Origin: Chitinophagaceae bacterium
Lineage (GTDB): Bacteria; Bacteroidota; Bacteroidia; Chitinophagales; Chitinophagaceae
DNA: 64,000 nucleotides
Assembly (NCBI GenBank): GCA_027489035.1
Contig: JAIYAN010000017.1
Span: forward strand, 52,178 to 116,177
Direction of reading: 5' to 3'
Every line of letters begins with the position of its first letter. The first letter of the stretch is position 1. The position numbers and the translations under genes were made by a program. The notes beneath the pieces are model-generated. The model was not told the origin of the DNA and did not search any database. It saw only the letters and a list, made by a program, of their open reading frames with translations. Positions 7,838 to 17,270 of the stretch are shown here, piece after piece.

Positions 7838-8845
7838 ATGAAAGCGTTTTTATTTAGTTTACTTTTTTTACCTCTTTTTGTGTGGGCACAAAAAACACAT
7901 ACCGTTGGTCCTAAAGAATCTATTTTTTCTATCGGAAGATTATATGATGTTCACCCAAGAGAATTGGCTGAATTCAATAATATTTCGTTTGAAGTAGGGG
8001 TAAAGATTGGACAAGTATTAAACATCCCAAAGGTAAAAAAAATGGCACCTCTTCCAAAAACTGAAACGCCAATTGCCAATACTGTTGAACAAAAAACTAC
8101 ACCAAAAGTTGAAGAAAAAACAACTGAAAAAGTAGATACTAAAAAGACAACAACTACAACGACTCAAACAAAAGGATCTAATCCAATTTATCATAAAGTT
8201 GAAAAGAAACAAACCCTTTATCAAATTAGTAAGTTGTTTGAAAATGCTACAATAGAGAATTTAAAAAAATGGAATAACCTTTCAAGTGATGGATTAAGTG
8301 AAGGAATGGAATTGATTGTGGGGTATTCAAATACATCAACCAAAACAACAACTCCTCAAAAATCAACACCAACAGAGACAAAGCCTGTAGAAGAGAGTAA
8401 AAAAGCAGATGTTGTCAAAACTACTGTTCCCGAAAAGAAAGTAGAAATGATTACAGAAACAAAAACGGAAAAAGAGGAAGCACCTGTTATAAAATCAACG
8501 CCTGCTAAAACATCGTCTGTTAAAGATTTTAATGGAGGGTTCTTTAAATCATCATTCAATGAAAAATCTAAAAATTCGGATGATGTAGAAACAGGCAATG
8601 CAGGTATTTTTAAAAGTACAAGTGGATGGGAAGATGGAAAATATTATTGCCTACACAATACTGCGCCATCAGGAACAATTATAAAAATTACACATCCTGT
8701 AAATCAAAAAACAATTTATGCAAAAGTATTAGACGTAATTCCTGATTTACCTCAAAATAAGGGATTGGTATTAAGACTTAGCAATTCTGCAGCAGAAGCA
8801 TTGGGCACTACGGATGATCAATTTGTAGTTTCCATTGCATATTAA
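7838..8845 (+). CDS. Secreted LysM protein with C-terminal double-psi beta-barrel
   Basis: Starting at the ATG at 7838 gives a clear signal peptide (MKAFLFSLLFLPLFVWAQ). Two LysM domains follow, at residues ~20-66 (HTVGPKESIFSIGRLYDV) and ~117-160 (YHKVEKKQTLYQISKLFENA), separated by a Thr/Lys/Glu-rich linker. A second low-complexity linker leads to a C-terminal domain (~254-335) with SGTIIKITHPVNQKTIYAKVLDVIP, resembling the RlpA-like double-psi barrel. LysM domains bind peptidoglycan, so this is probably a periplasmic cell-wall-associated protein. The frame extends 16 codons upstream of 7838 but without a signal sequence there. Confidence 0.85.
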   Translation: MKAFLFSLLFLPLFVWAQKTHTVGPKESIFSIGRLYDVHPRELAEFNNISFEVGVKIGQVLNIPKVKKMAPLPKTETPIANTVEQKTTPKVEEKTTEKVDTKKTTTTTTQTKGSNPIYHKVEKKQTLYQISKLFENATIENLKKWNNLSSDGLSEGMELIVGYSNTSTKTTTPQKSTPTETKPVEESKKADVVKTTVPEKKVEMITETKTEKEEAPVIKSTPAKTSSVKDFNGGFFKSSFNEKSKNSDDVETGNAGIFKSTSGWEDGKYYCLHNTAPSGTIIKITHPVNQKTIYAKVLDVIPDLPQNKGLVLRLSNSAAEALGTTDDQFVVSIAY

Positions 8846-8856
8846 AATCATTCAAG

Positions 8857-10029
8857 ATGAATAGAATAATTATTGTAGCACTCGTTGTATTAAATGTGTT
8901 TCAAACCTCCGCACAACGCAAACCAATAAACGATGTTTCTCCCGATCCTTCAGGCATAAAAAACATTTCGGGTGATTGGTTTATTAACGGGAAAAAGAAC
9001 TTTTCAACAAGCATAAAAGATCAAGAGCAAACCAATACATGCTGGTCGTTTTCCACCACATCACTTGTAGAAAGCGAGGCATATAAAAATAAATTGGGCG
9101 TTTTAGATTTGAGCGAAATGTATGTGGTACGAAAAATTTATCTCGAAAAGGCCTCTAATTATTTACTTAGACAAGGAAAAGCACAATTTAGCGAAGGAGG
9201 ACTTGGACATGATGTTATACATGCCATATCATCGTACGGAGCTATATCTCAATCAGCGTATAATGGCTTACCAAAAGGACAGCAAACCTACCAACACACG
9301 CAAATGTTTTTAGATTTAAAGAGATATGTAGACAGTACATTGAAATCAAGGAAGCCAGCAACTGTGAAAGATTGGAAACCAGGATTTGAGCGTATTTTAG
9401 ACAACTATTTGGGTGCGCTTCCAAATCAATTTTCGTACAATAATGTAAATTACACGCCTAATGAATTTGCTTCAAAATTTTTGAAATTCAATGCGTCTGA
9501 TTATGTAAACATCACATCGTTTCAACACCATCCATATTACAAACCATTTATTATAGAAGTGCCCGATAATTTCAGTAACGGAGCATACTATAATTTACCT
9601 TTGGAAGAAATGATTCGAGTAACAGAAACAGCATTACAAAATGGACATACAGTACTTTGGGATGCAGATGTAAGCAACAATGGATTTGATGGAAAAATTG
9701 GAATGGGCATGCACCTCGCTCCGTCGGATGCTCTTGTTGAGCATATGAATCCTGATTTCAATGAAGCTACTTGGAACGCTGATATTCGCCAACAATTATT
9801 TGAAAACTTTACTACACAAGATGACCATTTGATGCATATTGTTGGCATTGAAAAAACCAAAGAAGGGAAAACGTTTTTTATTGTTAAAAATTCTTGGGGT
9901 ACTGATGGTGAATATAATGGTTATGTTCACGTTTCTGAAGCTTATTTTGCCATCAATACTATTGGCATAGTTTTGCCTAAAGCTGCTATCAATATGCCTT
10001 TGCTGCAGAAACTTAAATTGGATAAATAA
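8857..10029 (+). CDS. C1-family (papain/bleomycin hydrolase-like) cysteine peptidase
   Basis: A secreted or periplasmic papain-fold protease of 390 aa with an N-terminal signal peptide (MNRIIIVALVVLNVFQTSAQ). The catalytic Cys is in DQEQTNTCWSFSTTSLVESE (about residue 61, with the oxyanion Gln just upstream), the His in DDHLMHIVGIE (about 325) and the Asn in FIVKNSWGTDGEYNGYVHVS (about 343). The layout with a long insertion between Cys and His, and the phrase LWDADVSNNGFD, resemble the PepC/bleomycin hydrolase branch. It lies 11 bp after the LysM gene on the same strand and may be co-transcribed with it. Confidence 0.9.
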   Translation: MNRIIIVALVVLNVFQTSAQRKPINDVSPDPSGIKNISGDWFINGKKNFSTSIKDQEQTNTCWSFSTTSLVESEAYKNKLGVLDLSEMYVVRKIYLEKASNYLLRQGKAQFSEGGLGHDVIHAISSYGAISQSAYNGLPKGQQTYQHTQMFLDLKRYVDSTLKSRKPATVKDWKPGFERILDNYLGALPNQFSYNNVNYTPNEFASKFLKFNASDYVNITSFQHHPYYKPFIIEVPDNFSNGAYYNLPLEEMIRVTETALQNGHTVLWDADVSNNGFDGKIGMGMHLAPSDALVEHMNPDFNEATWNADIRQQLFENFTTQDDHLMHIVGIEKTKEGKTFFIVKNSWGTDGEYNGYVHVSEAYFAINTIGIVLPKAAINMPLLQKLKLDK

Positions 10030-10043
10030 AATTTACGCAATTT

Positions 10044-10973
10044 CTAATTAAAACGGTATCCCCTTAAAAAGTCTGTTATAGGCATGCGTTTTTTCCCTTC
10101 TAATTGCAAGTCTTTTATGTGAAGAAAACCATCACTGCAACTGAATTTTAAATAATTTTTTCCATCGGTTTGATGCGTTCCTTTTTCTAAAGAAGTTGTA
10201 TCACAAAACTCTATTTCCGCGGAAAATATTTTTAATTTTTTTTCATTCAAATGGGTAAATGCAGCGGGATATGGCGAAAGCCCGTTGATTAATTGATTGA
10301 TGTCAACTGCAGATTTATTCCAATCGATGATACAGTTTTCTGTAAATATTTTGGGCGCATTTTTTAAAACTACTTGATGGTCTTGAGGTGTTTCGGTAAT
10401 GCTGTTTTCGGATAATCCGATTACGGTCTTTAAAAGTAAATCAGCGCCAACAAATTTCATCTTATCATGCAAAGTGCCAGCAGTTTCATTTTCTACCAAA
10501 ACAATTTTTTCGGTTAGTAAAATATCGCCGGTATCAATTTCATGTTTTAATTTAAACGTAGTAACGCCCGTGTATGCTTCACCGTTAATTATTGCCCAAT
10601 TGATAGGTGCAGCACCTCTGTATTGAGGTAAGAGAGAGCCATGTAAATTTAACGTGCCCATTGGTGGAATGTTCCAAACCATTTCTGGCAACATTCTAAA
10701 TGCTACTACAATTTGCAAATCGGCTTGTAAAGATTTTAATTGTTCAATAAAATCTGGATTTTTTAATTTTTCGGGTTGTAAAATGGTTAATCCTTTTTCT
10801 ACCGCATATTTTTTTACTGCCGAAAATTGCATTTCCATTCCACGCCCTGCTGGCTTATCAGGAGCGGTTATTACTGCTACTATATTGCATCCAGCTGTTA
10901 CTAATTTATCTAATGAAACCACAGCAAATTCAGGCGTTCCCATGAATATGATTCTTAAGTCTTTGTAATTCAT
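10044..10973 (-). CDS. fmt: Methionyl-tRNA formyltransferase
   Basis: Formylates Met-tRNA(fMet) with 10-formyl-tetrahydrofolate for translation initiation. Its 309 aa are the normal length. Motifs: IIFMGTPEFAVVSLDKL, ITAPDKPAGRG, the folate-binding and catalytic segment LNLHGSLLPQYRGAAPINWAIINGE (the SLLP signature), and TFKLKHEIDTGDILL. The C-terminal ~100 residues form the tRNA-binding beta-barrel (NGLSPYPAAFTHL). It is convergent with the C1 peptidase gene, whose stop is 14 bp away. Confidence 0.97.
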   Translation of the reverse strand: MNYKDLRIIFMGTPEFAVVSLDKLVTAGCNIVAVITAPDKPAGRGMEMQFSAVKKYAVEKGLTILQPEKLKNPDFIEQLKSLQADLQIVVAFRMLPEMVWNIPPMGTLNLHGSLLPQYRGAAPINWAIINGEAYTGVTTFKLKHEIDTGDILLTEKIVLVENETAGTLHDKMKFVGADLLLKTVIGLSENSITETPQDHQVVLKNAPKIFTENCIIDWNKSAVDINQLINGLSPYPAAFTHLNEKKLKIFSAEIEFCDTTSLEKGTHQTDGKNYLKFSCSDGFLHIKDLQLEGKKRMPITDFLRGYRFN

Positions 10974-11071
10974 TTTTGTTGTTTAATTCAAAATTCAAAA
11001 GTAAAAATTAAAAATGGGGTATAGTTATTTGATATTTTAACTTTTTAATTTTGACTTTTTTCTTCTACTTT

Positions 11072-12295
11072 TTAATTAAAATCAGGATAAAGCAAATATT
11101 TTTTTCTGATGGCTTTGAATTTAATCAATTCAGGCTCCCAGCTTTTTCGGATTTCAGCTTCTGATGTTCCTGATTTTATTTGTTGCATCAACTTATCGTT
11201 TCCGGCTAGTTTATTAAAGAAATTGTTTTTAAGAAAAAAACTGTCTTTTCCTGGAAATAAATTATACGCCTCAATTAAATATTTGATTTGTATTTGTTTG
11301 TTTAATTTTTTTAAAACCGATTCTTTTGTTCCACTCAAATTCCAGCCATAACAAGTTTGATTAAAACACTTGCTGCTTTTAGCGCCATCATTGGGTTTGG
11401 GCGTAAATGAAAATAATGTATTGGGTAGATTGGGATGACCAAAAATCTGAAATGGTTTTTCTGTGCCGCGCCCTTCACTCAAAATTGTTCCTTCAAAAAA
11501 ACAAGTAGAGGGATAGATATAAATCGATTCCATTTCTTTTAAATTAGGCGAAGGGTTTATAGGTAGCGTATACAATGAATTGTGGTCGTAATTGTTTAGA
11601 GCAATTACATTGATTAGACTAGGCTTGTACATTTTCATTGTAGATGGCGACAACCATTTTTCTCCCAAAAGCATTTTTGCATATTCACCTATCGTCATAC
11701 CATATACGATGGGAACGGGTTGCATGCCAACAAAACTTTTAAATTCATTTTCAAGCACTGGACCATCTACATAAAATCCATTTGGATTGGGGCGATCAAG
11801 AATAATCAAAGGTTTATTATTTTCTATGGCAGCTTCCATCATATATTCCAATGATGAAATGAAAGTGTAGAATCTAACCCCAACATCCTGAACGTCGAAA
11901 ATAAGGATGTCTATGTTTTTTACATCTGCAGCAGTAGGCTTTTTATGATTTCCATATAAACTTATTACTTGAATTCCTGTTTTGGCATCAATATTATTAT
12001 CAACATGTTCGCCGGCATCCGCCTTACCCCTAAATCCATGTTCAGGTCCAAAAATCACCTTGATATTTACACCCAAACGCACTAGACTATCTACCAAATG
12101 TGTTTTTCCGATTACAGCCGTTTGATTGGCAAAAACCCCTACAGATTTGCCTTTGAGCTGGGGGAGCAAGTTAGAAATCTGATCTGCACCAGTTTCTATT
12201 TGTTTATTATTGGTATCGTTTTTTTGATTTTGGGCACATGTTGTTTGCGATAAAAAAACAATCGCTATAATAAAGGTTATTAACATCTGTTTCAT
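11072..12295 (-). CDS. DUF1343 protein, NamZ-like exo-beta-N-acetylmuramidase
   Basis: A 407-aa exported protein with a lipoprotein-like signal sequence (LSQTTCAQ). It matches DUF1343, whose characterised member NamZ cleaves N-acetylmuramic acid from peptidoglycan fragments. Visible family motifs: KGKSVGVFANQTAVIGKTHLVD, IFGPEHGFRGKADAGEHVD, ILIFDVQDVGVRFYTFISSL, ILDRPNPNGFYVDGPVL and SEGRGTEKPFQIFGHP. It probably acts in wall recycling in the periplasm. The specific substrate is inferred from the family; no muropeptide transporter gene is adjacent. Confidence 0.88.
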   Translation of the reverse strand: MKQMLITFIIAIVFLSQTTCAQNQKNDTNNKQIETGADQISNLLPQLKGKSVGVFANQTAVIGKTHLVDSLVRLGVNIKVIFGPEHGFRGKADAGEHVDNNIDAKTGIQVISLYGNHKKPTAADVKNIDILIFDVQDVGVRFYTFISSLEYMMEAAIENNKPLIILDRPNPNGFYVDGPVLENEFKSFVGMQPVPIVYGMTIGEYAKMLLGEKWLSPSTMKMYKPSLINVIALNNYDHNSLYTLPINPSPNLKEMESIYIYPSTCFFEGTILSEGRGTEKPFQIFGHPNLPNTLFSFTPKPNDGAKSSKCFNQTCYGWNLSGTKESVLKKLNKQIQIKYLIEAYNLFPGKDSFFLKNNFFNKLAGNDKLMQQIKSGTSEAEIRKSWEPELIKFKAIRKKYLLYPDFN

Positions 12296-12446
12296 AGTTC
12301 AAAGTTGGGTAAAGTTTTTTAATTCGGCTGAGTAGTTTTTTATTTCTAATATTGTTATTTAAAGCCAACGATTGGCATTTAAAAATCTCATCAAATATCC
12401 ATCGTTTCGATGATGATGGCAAACATTAAACTCAAAATAAATTAAA

Positions 12447-12875
12447 ATGCAACAAGCTAAAGCAGGGGATTTAGTAAAAGTACACTACACAGGAAAATTA
12501 ACTTCAGGAAAAGAATTTGATTCTTCAGTAGGAAGAGAACCTTTGGAATTTACAATAGGTGCTGGTCAAATGATTAAAGGATTTGATGCTGCAATGCCAG
12601 GAATGAAATTAGGAGAAAAAAAGACAATCGAAATTGCGCCCGAAGATGCTTATGGGGTGAAAAGTGACGAAGCAATTATACCTTTTCCTAAAACAAATGT
12701 ACCAGCCGAAATGAAATTAGAAGTTGGTATGACATTGACTTTGAGCGATCAAAACGGACAACCATTTCCTGTTGTTGTAGCTGAGATAAAAGAAGATGTA
12801 ATTATTTTAGATGCCAATCATTTTTTGGCTGGTGAAACATTGATATTTGATATTGAATTGGTAGAAATCGCCTAA
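12447..12875 (+). CDS. FKBP-type peptidyl-prolyl cis-trans isomerase (SlyD-like)
   Basis: A 142-aa cytoplasmic FKBP. Motifs: VKVHYTGKLTSGKEFDSS, GREPLEFTIGAGQMIKGFDAA and GMKLGEKKTIEIAPEDAYG, with the insert-in-flap arrangement of SlyD proteins (residues ~70-125, DEAIIPFPKTNVPAE). Folding catalyst or chaperone role is inferred from the family. The His-rich tail of E. coli SlyD is absent. It lies 34 bp upstream of pepT on the same strand. Confidence 0.9.
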   Translation: MQQAKAGDLVKVHYTGKLTSGKEFDSSVGREPLEFTIGAGQMIKGFDAAMPGMKLGEKKTIEIAPEDAYGVKSDEAIIPFPKTNVPAEMKLEVGMTLTLSDQNGQPFPVVVAEIKEDVIILDANHFLAGETLIFDIELVEIA

Positions 12876-12909
12876 TTATTTATAACAAAATTGCTCGTAA
12901 TTTTTAATC

Positions 12910-14166
12910 ATGGTTTTAATAAATAAAGCTGAACTCATAGATCGTTTTGTTCGTTATGTAAAAATAGATACCCAAAGCGATCCCAATAGTCACGCGCATC
13001 CTACTACTGAAAAGCAAAAAGATTTAAGTAAACTTTTGCATCAGGAACTTCAGACAATGGGTTTATCGGATGCTACATTGGATGAATTTGGGTATGTATA
13101 TGCTACAATTCCATCAAATTCTGACAAGCAAAATATTCCGGTAATTTGTTTTTGTTCGCACGTGGATACAGCACCTGATTGTAGTGGCACAAACGTGCAG
13201 CCTATTGTGCATCAAAATTATGATGGAAATGATATAGTTCTTCCTGATGATTCAACTCAGGTTTTAAGCATAACAGAATCTCCTTATTTAAAAAATCATA
13301 TTGGCCACGATGTAATCACAGCAAGTGGTTTAACCTTGTTGGGTGCTGATGATAAAAGTGGGGTAGCGGTTATCATGCAAGCGGCTCAATATTTAATGTT
13401 GAATCCGCAAATTAAACATGGCGACATAAAGATATTATTTACACCAGATGAAGAGGTGGGACAGGGAACTGCAAAAATAGACATGCAAAAACTTGACGCC
13501 ATCTATGGATATACGTTAGATGGGGGAGAAGCGGGAAGTTTGGAAGATGAAACTTTTAGTGCTGATGCTGCTTCTATTGTTATTCATGGCGTTATAGCAC
13601 ATCCTGGATATGCAAAAAATATTTTGGTAAATACCATGAAGATTGCTGGTGCCATTTTAGATGCTTTGCCAAAAGATGAATGGAGTCCGGAAACAACCGA
13701 AGGCAAACAAGGTTTTGTACATCCTGTTTCGCTAAATGGCATTTCTGAAAAAACAACCATTGGATTTATTGTGCGCGATTTTACATTGGGTGGATTGGCT
13801 GCGCATCATCATAGATTGAAATCAATTGCTGAAGAAGTAGTGGCTAAATTTCCAGGGGCATCCATGGAGTATATTCAACAGGAGCAATATCGCAATATGA
13901 AAGAAATATTGGATCATCATCCTGAAGTAGCTTTAAACGCAGCCAAAGCCATCGAAAAATCTGGATTGGTTGTAAAAAAAGAAAGCATCCGTGGAGGTAC
14001 AGATGGCAGCAGATTAAGTTATATGGGTTTGCCTTGTCCAAATATTTTTACTGGAATGCAAAATATTCATAGTAAATTAGAGTGGATTGGTGTGAACGAT
14101 ATGATGAAAGCATCAGAAACCATTGTACATCTGTGTGAGATTTGGGAAAACGGTTTAACGGTTTAA
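12910..14166 (+). CDS. pepT: Peptidase T (tripeptide aminopeptidase)
   Basis: An M20B dizinc aminopeptidase releasing the N-terminal residue of tripeptides; 418 aa, full length. Zinc and catalytic residues are visible in order: His~82 and Asp~84 in CSHVDTAPD, Asp in LLGADDKSGVAV (~145), the Glu pair in TPDEEVGQGT (~180), the Asp of TLDGGEAGSL, and His~386 in TGMQNIHSKLEWIGVNDM. The last codons (GLTV, stop) run straight into a GGTTTAAATCACTTCG repeat, which provides the stop codon. Confidence 0.95.
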   Translation: MVLINKAELIDRFVRYVKIDTQSDPNSHAHPTTEKQKDLSKLLHQELQTMGLSDATLDEFGYVYATIPSNSDKQNIPVICFCSHVDTAPDCSGTNVQPIVHQNYDGNDIVLPDDSTQVLSITESPYLKNHIGHDVITASGLTLLGADDKSGVAVIMQAAQYLMLNPQIKHGDIKILFTPDEEVGQGTAKIDMQKLDAIYGYTLDGGEAGSLEDETFSADAASIVIHGVIAHPGYAKNILVNTMKIAGAILDALPKDEWSPETTEGKQGFVHPVSLNGISEKTTIGFIVRDFTLGGLAAHHHRLKSIAEEVVAKFPGASMEYIQQEQYRNMKEILDHHPEVALNAAKAIEKSGLVVKKESIRGGTDGSRLSYMGLPCPNIFTGMQNIHSKLEWIGVNDMMKASETIVHLCEIWENGLTV

Positions 14167-14231
14167 ATCACTTCGTTGGTTTAATGGTTTAAGGCTAACA
14201 AACCCCAAACCCCAAACCCCAAACCCCAAAC
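14158..14231. repeat. Dispersed repeat end plus CCCCAAA tandem array
   Basis: Positions 14159-14195 match the outer end of the MITE-like units (GGTTTAAATCACTTCGTTGG). They are followed at 14201-14231 by four CCCCAAA-type heptamers. The array sits between pepT and the SPFH gene and looks like repeat debris, perhaps a slippage-prone tract. Confidence 0.8.
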
Positions 14232-14261
14232 AATAAACTACAAACCATAAACCTTTAAATC

Positions 14262-15185
14262 ATGAGCATTTTCACACAATTCTGGTGGCTAATTCCAATT
14301 GGAATTTTTGTTTTTAGTGGATTATTTACTGTTAATCAAGGAACGATTGCAGTAATAACCCGATTTGGAAAATACGTAGGGATTCAACGTCCCGGCCTGC
14401 GTTTTAAAATTCCAATTATTGATCAAGTATACAGACGCGTGAGTATACAAAATCGTTCTGTTGAATTAGAATTCCAAGCGGTTACGGTGGATCAGGCGAA
14501 TGTATATTTCAAATCGATGTTGCTTTATTCTGTACAAAATGAAAATGAAGACACCATTCAAAATGTGGCTTTTAAATTTATCAGTGATAAAGATTTAATG
14601 CAAGCTTTGGTTAGAACAATCGAAGGAAACATCAGGGCATTCGTTGCAACAAAAAAACAATCTGAAATTTTATTGTTGCGTAGAGATATCGTTGAGTTTG
14701 TTAAAGAGCATGTAGATGCTTCATTAGAAGAATGGGGTTATCATTTAAAAGATTTGCAAATCAACGACATTACTTTTGATCAAGCCATTATAGAAAGTAT
14801 GAGCAAAGTAGTAGCCAGTAACAATTTAAAAGCGGCTGCCGAAAATGAAGGTCAGGCTTTATTAATTACAAAAACCAAAGCTGCTGAAGCAGAGGGGAAT
14901 GCAATTAAAATTGCAGCTCAAGCAGAAAGAGAAGCTGCTCAACTTCGTGGACAAGGGGTGGCGTTGTTTAGAGAAGAAGTAGCAAAGGGTATGGGCCAGG
15001 CTGCAGAACAAATGAAACAAGCCAATTTAGATACCAATGTAATTCTTTTCAGTATGTGGACAGAAGCCATCAAGAATTTTGCTGAATATGGAAAAGGAAA
15101 TGTAATCTTTTTAGATGGCAGTAGTGAGGGCATGGAAAAAACAATGCGACAAATTATGGCCATGCAACAAATGGATCAAAAATAA
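14262..15185 (+). CDS. SPFH/band-7 membrane protein (stomatin/QmcA-like)
   Basis: A 307-aa membrane-anchored SPFH protein: one N-terminal hydrophobic helix (residues ~5-25), then the band-7 domain beginning VNQGTIAVITRFGKYVGIQRPGLRFKIP, the segment SVELEFQAVTVDQANVYF, and an Ala/Glu-rich coiled coil at ~190-240 (AAENEGQALLITKTKAAEAEG). Such proteins form large ring-shaped assemblies at the inner membrane linked to proteolysis or membrane domains. No NfeD-like partner gene is adjacent, so the specific role is open. Confidence 0.9.
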   Translation: MSIFTQFWWLIPIGIFVFSGLFTVNQGTIAVITRFGKYVGIQRPGLRFKIPIIDQVYRRVSIQNRSVELEFQAVTVDQANVYFKSMLLYSVQNENEDTIQNVAFKFISDKDLMQALVRTIEGNIRAFVATKKQSEILLLRRDIVEFVKEHVDASLEEWGYHLKDLQINDITFDQAIIESMSKVVASNNLKAAAENEGQALLITKTKAAEAEGNAIKIAAQAEREAAQLRGQGVALFREEVAKGMGQAAEQMKQANLDTNVILFSMWTEAIKNFAEYGKGNVIFLDGSSEGMEKTMRQIMAMQQMDQK

Positions 15186-15280
15186 TTTTCAAGGAACATT
15201 AACAATTAAATTCTTGCCCAGTTGCAATAGTTTTATTTAATTGCATAGCGTATTTTTTTATTCAGTTTTAATTATCCAAT

Positions 15281-15961
15281 ATGTTTAGTTTTTTATTGCA
15301 AGTTGATAGTACTGCAGTTGCACAAGCCAGTGGCGAAAAAGTAGAAAGTGTTTTGGGCATGCTAAGTAAAGGTGGTCCAATTATGATTCCACTTGGAATT
15401 TTATTTGCCATGGTTGTATATTTTTTTACAGAGCGATTTTTGATAATTAAAAAAGCCAGTTTGGTTGATGATAATTTCATGAACCAAATCAGAGACCATA
15501 TTGTAACAGGTAATATTGCTGGTGCAAGAAGTGTGGCAAAAAATGCACAACATCCAATTGCAAAAATGATTGATAAAGGGTTACAAAGAATTGGAAAACC
15601 TATTGATGCCATTGAAAAAAGTATGGATAATGTAGGCAAACTTGAGCTTTATAAAATGGAAAAAAACTTAAGCATCATTTCCGTTATAGCACGTATCGCA
15701 CCTTTATTTGGTTTCGTGGGTACCATCATCGGATTGGTGATCTTACTTAAAGAATTTGCAACCATAAGCAATCCTTCAATTAGCCAAATTGCAGACGCGA
15801 TGTACATCAAATTAATTACCTCTGCAACAGGTTTGATTATTGGGATGCTTGCATTTTTAGGATATAATTTTTTAGATACACAAATCAATAGAATGGCGAA
15901 TAGAATGGAAGCTGCAAGTAGCGAATTCATCGATATTCTTCAAGAACCAACCAAACAATAA
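15281..15961 (+). CDS. exbB: MotA/TolQ/ExbB proton-channel family protein
   Basis: A 226-aa inner-membrane protein with three hydrophobic helices: ~30-50 (GGPIMIPLGILFAMVVYFFTE), ~125-150 (SIISVIARIAPLFGFVGTIIG) and ~165-200 (ITSATGLIIGMLAFLGYNF). The cytoplasmic loop between the first two and the signature APLFGFVGTIIGLVILL are typical of ExbB/TolQ. It should form the proton channel that powers TonB-dependent transport or a Tol-like system. An exbD gene follows 21 bp downstream. Confidence 0.92.
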   Translation: MFSFLLQVDSTAVAQASGEKVESVLGMLSKGGPIMIPLGILFAMVVYFFTERFLIIKKASLVDDNFMNQIRDHIVTGNIAGARSVAKNAQHPIAKMIDKGLQRIGKPIDAIEKSMDNVGKLELYKMEKNLSIISVIARIAPLFGFVGTIIGLVILLKEFATISNPSISQIADAMYIKLITSATGLIIGMLAFLGYNFLDTQINRMANRMEAASSEFIDILQEPTKQ

Positions 15962-15982
15962 TTCGTTTCCAATTATAAACCT

Positions 15983-16390
15983 ATGAGTTTAAGAAAAACA
16001 AAATTAAGGGACGAACATTCGGAAGTGGATACCGGACCATTAAACGATATCCTGTTTATTCTATTGATGTTCTTTTTGATGATTTCTACTTTGGCCAATC
16101 CCAACGTAATTAAAATGAGCGTTCCCAAATCTAAAAGCGATACCAAACAAAAACAAAGTGTTGTGGTAAGTGTAGACAAGGACAAGAATTTTTTCATTGG
16201 GTCTAAAAAAATAAATCCCGATTCATTAGAATCTTCTTTAAAAAAATACATCATTGAAGGTGATAGTATAAAACCAGCCGTGGTTATCAATGCTGATTCA
16301 GTTGCACAATGGGGAGAAATTGTAAAAGTAATGAAAGTAGCTAGAAAGCTTGGTGCTACTACATCTGCTACCGTTAGTGGAAGCGATTAA
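15983..16390 (+). CDS. exbD: ExbD/TolR biopolymer transport protein
   Basis: A 135-aa protein with one N-terminal transmembrane helix (~17-35, LNDILFILLMFFLMISTL) bearing the conserved channel Asp of DILFILL, preceded by the family motif EVDTGPLNDILF. The periplasmic domain contains VVVSVDKDKNFFIG. It is the partner of the upstream ExbB. Its last 17 bp overlap the end of the convergent prmC gene. Confidence 0.92.
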   Translation: MSLRKTKLRDEHSEVDTGPLNDILFILLMFFLMISTLANPNVIKMSVPKSKSDTKQKQSVVVSVDKDKNFFIGSKKINPDSLESSLKKYIIEGDSIKPAVVINADSVAQWGEIVKVMKVARKLGATTSATVSGSD

Positions 16391-17228
16391 TCAATACCAT
16401 TCTTGGTTTTTCAAACATATCGTTTTTTACTGTTCCTTCATAACCTGCATCTTTAAATAAAGAACAAACTTTATCCGCAAAGTTTTCATGCGTTTCCAAA
16501 AATATATTTCCGTTTTTATCAAGATGATTTTGAGCGAACTTTAAAATGGCTTTGTAAAAAATTAATGGATCTTCATCTGGAACAAATAATGCAAGATGTG
16601 GCTCAAACGCTGTAACGTGCTTATCCATTGATTGTATTTCTACATTCGGAATGTAAGGGGGGTTGCTGATGATTGCATCAAACAAATCAAAATTTACCCA
16701 ATTGTTTTCATCTAAAAAATCAAGTGCTTTAAAATCAATTTTTGTTTGATGATTGTTTGCATTTTCAGAAGCGATTGAAATAGCGTTTGTACATAGGTCA
16801 ATAGATGTAATATTTATTTCTGGTACATTTTTTTTTAGTGAAATGGGAATACAACCACTGCCCGTTCCGATATCTAACACCTTTCTTTGATTTGTTTTTT
16901 TTATATGATTAATGGTAATTTCTACCAATTCCTCTGTTTCAGGACGAGGAATTAAAACGGCATCAGAAACTTTAAATTTTAAATGATAAAACCAAGCTTC
17001 GCCCAACACATATTGAATGGGTTGGTGATTAAGCAATTTATCAAGTGCTTCATTTAGTGATGATAAAGTATCCGACTCGATTTCCATTCCTGGATTTCTT
17101 AAAACATCGGCTCTGCTGATATTTGCCAAAGATTCAAAAACCATTTTGGTGATATTTGAAGCTTCATTTTCAACATAAATGAGCCCCAATTTCGTGAGAT
17201 AATGCCTATAGAATTCGTTTAATTTCAT
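16374..17228 (-). CDS. prmC: Peptide chain release factor N5-glutamine methyltransferase
   Basis: Methylates the Gln of the GGQ motif in release factors. This 284-aa protein has the N-terminal helical release-factor-binding domain, LIPRPETEELVEI, the SAM loop KVLDIGTGSGCIPISL, and the catalytic NPPY motif in AIISNPPYIPN (about residue 189). It is convergent with exbD and divergent from ribD, with 42 bp between the two start codons. Confidence 0.96.
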   Translation of the reverse strand: MKLNEFYRHYLTKLGLIYVENEASNITKMVFESLANISRADVLRNPGMEIESDTLSSLNEALDKLLNHQPIQYVLGEAWFYHLKFKVSDAVLIPRPETEELVEITINHIKKTNQRKVLDIGTGSGCIPISLKKNVPEINITSIDLCTNAISIASENANNHQTKIDFKALDFLDENNWVNFDLFDAIISNPPYIPNVEIQSMDKHVTAFEPHLALFVPDEDPLIFYKAILKFAQNHLDKNGNIFLETHENFADKVCSLFKDAGYEGTVKNDMFEKPRMVLINRFH

Positions 17229-17270
17229 CGATGCAAACTTAGTTTATTTTTCAATGCTTAATTTTACGCG

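Noticed and set aside
14201..14231. CCCCAAA repeats as a chromosome end
   Set aside because: Only four units, in the middle of gene-dense sequence; more likely slippage debris.
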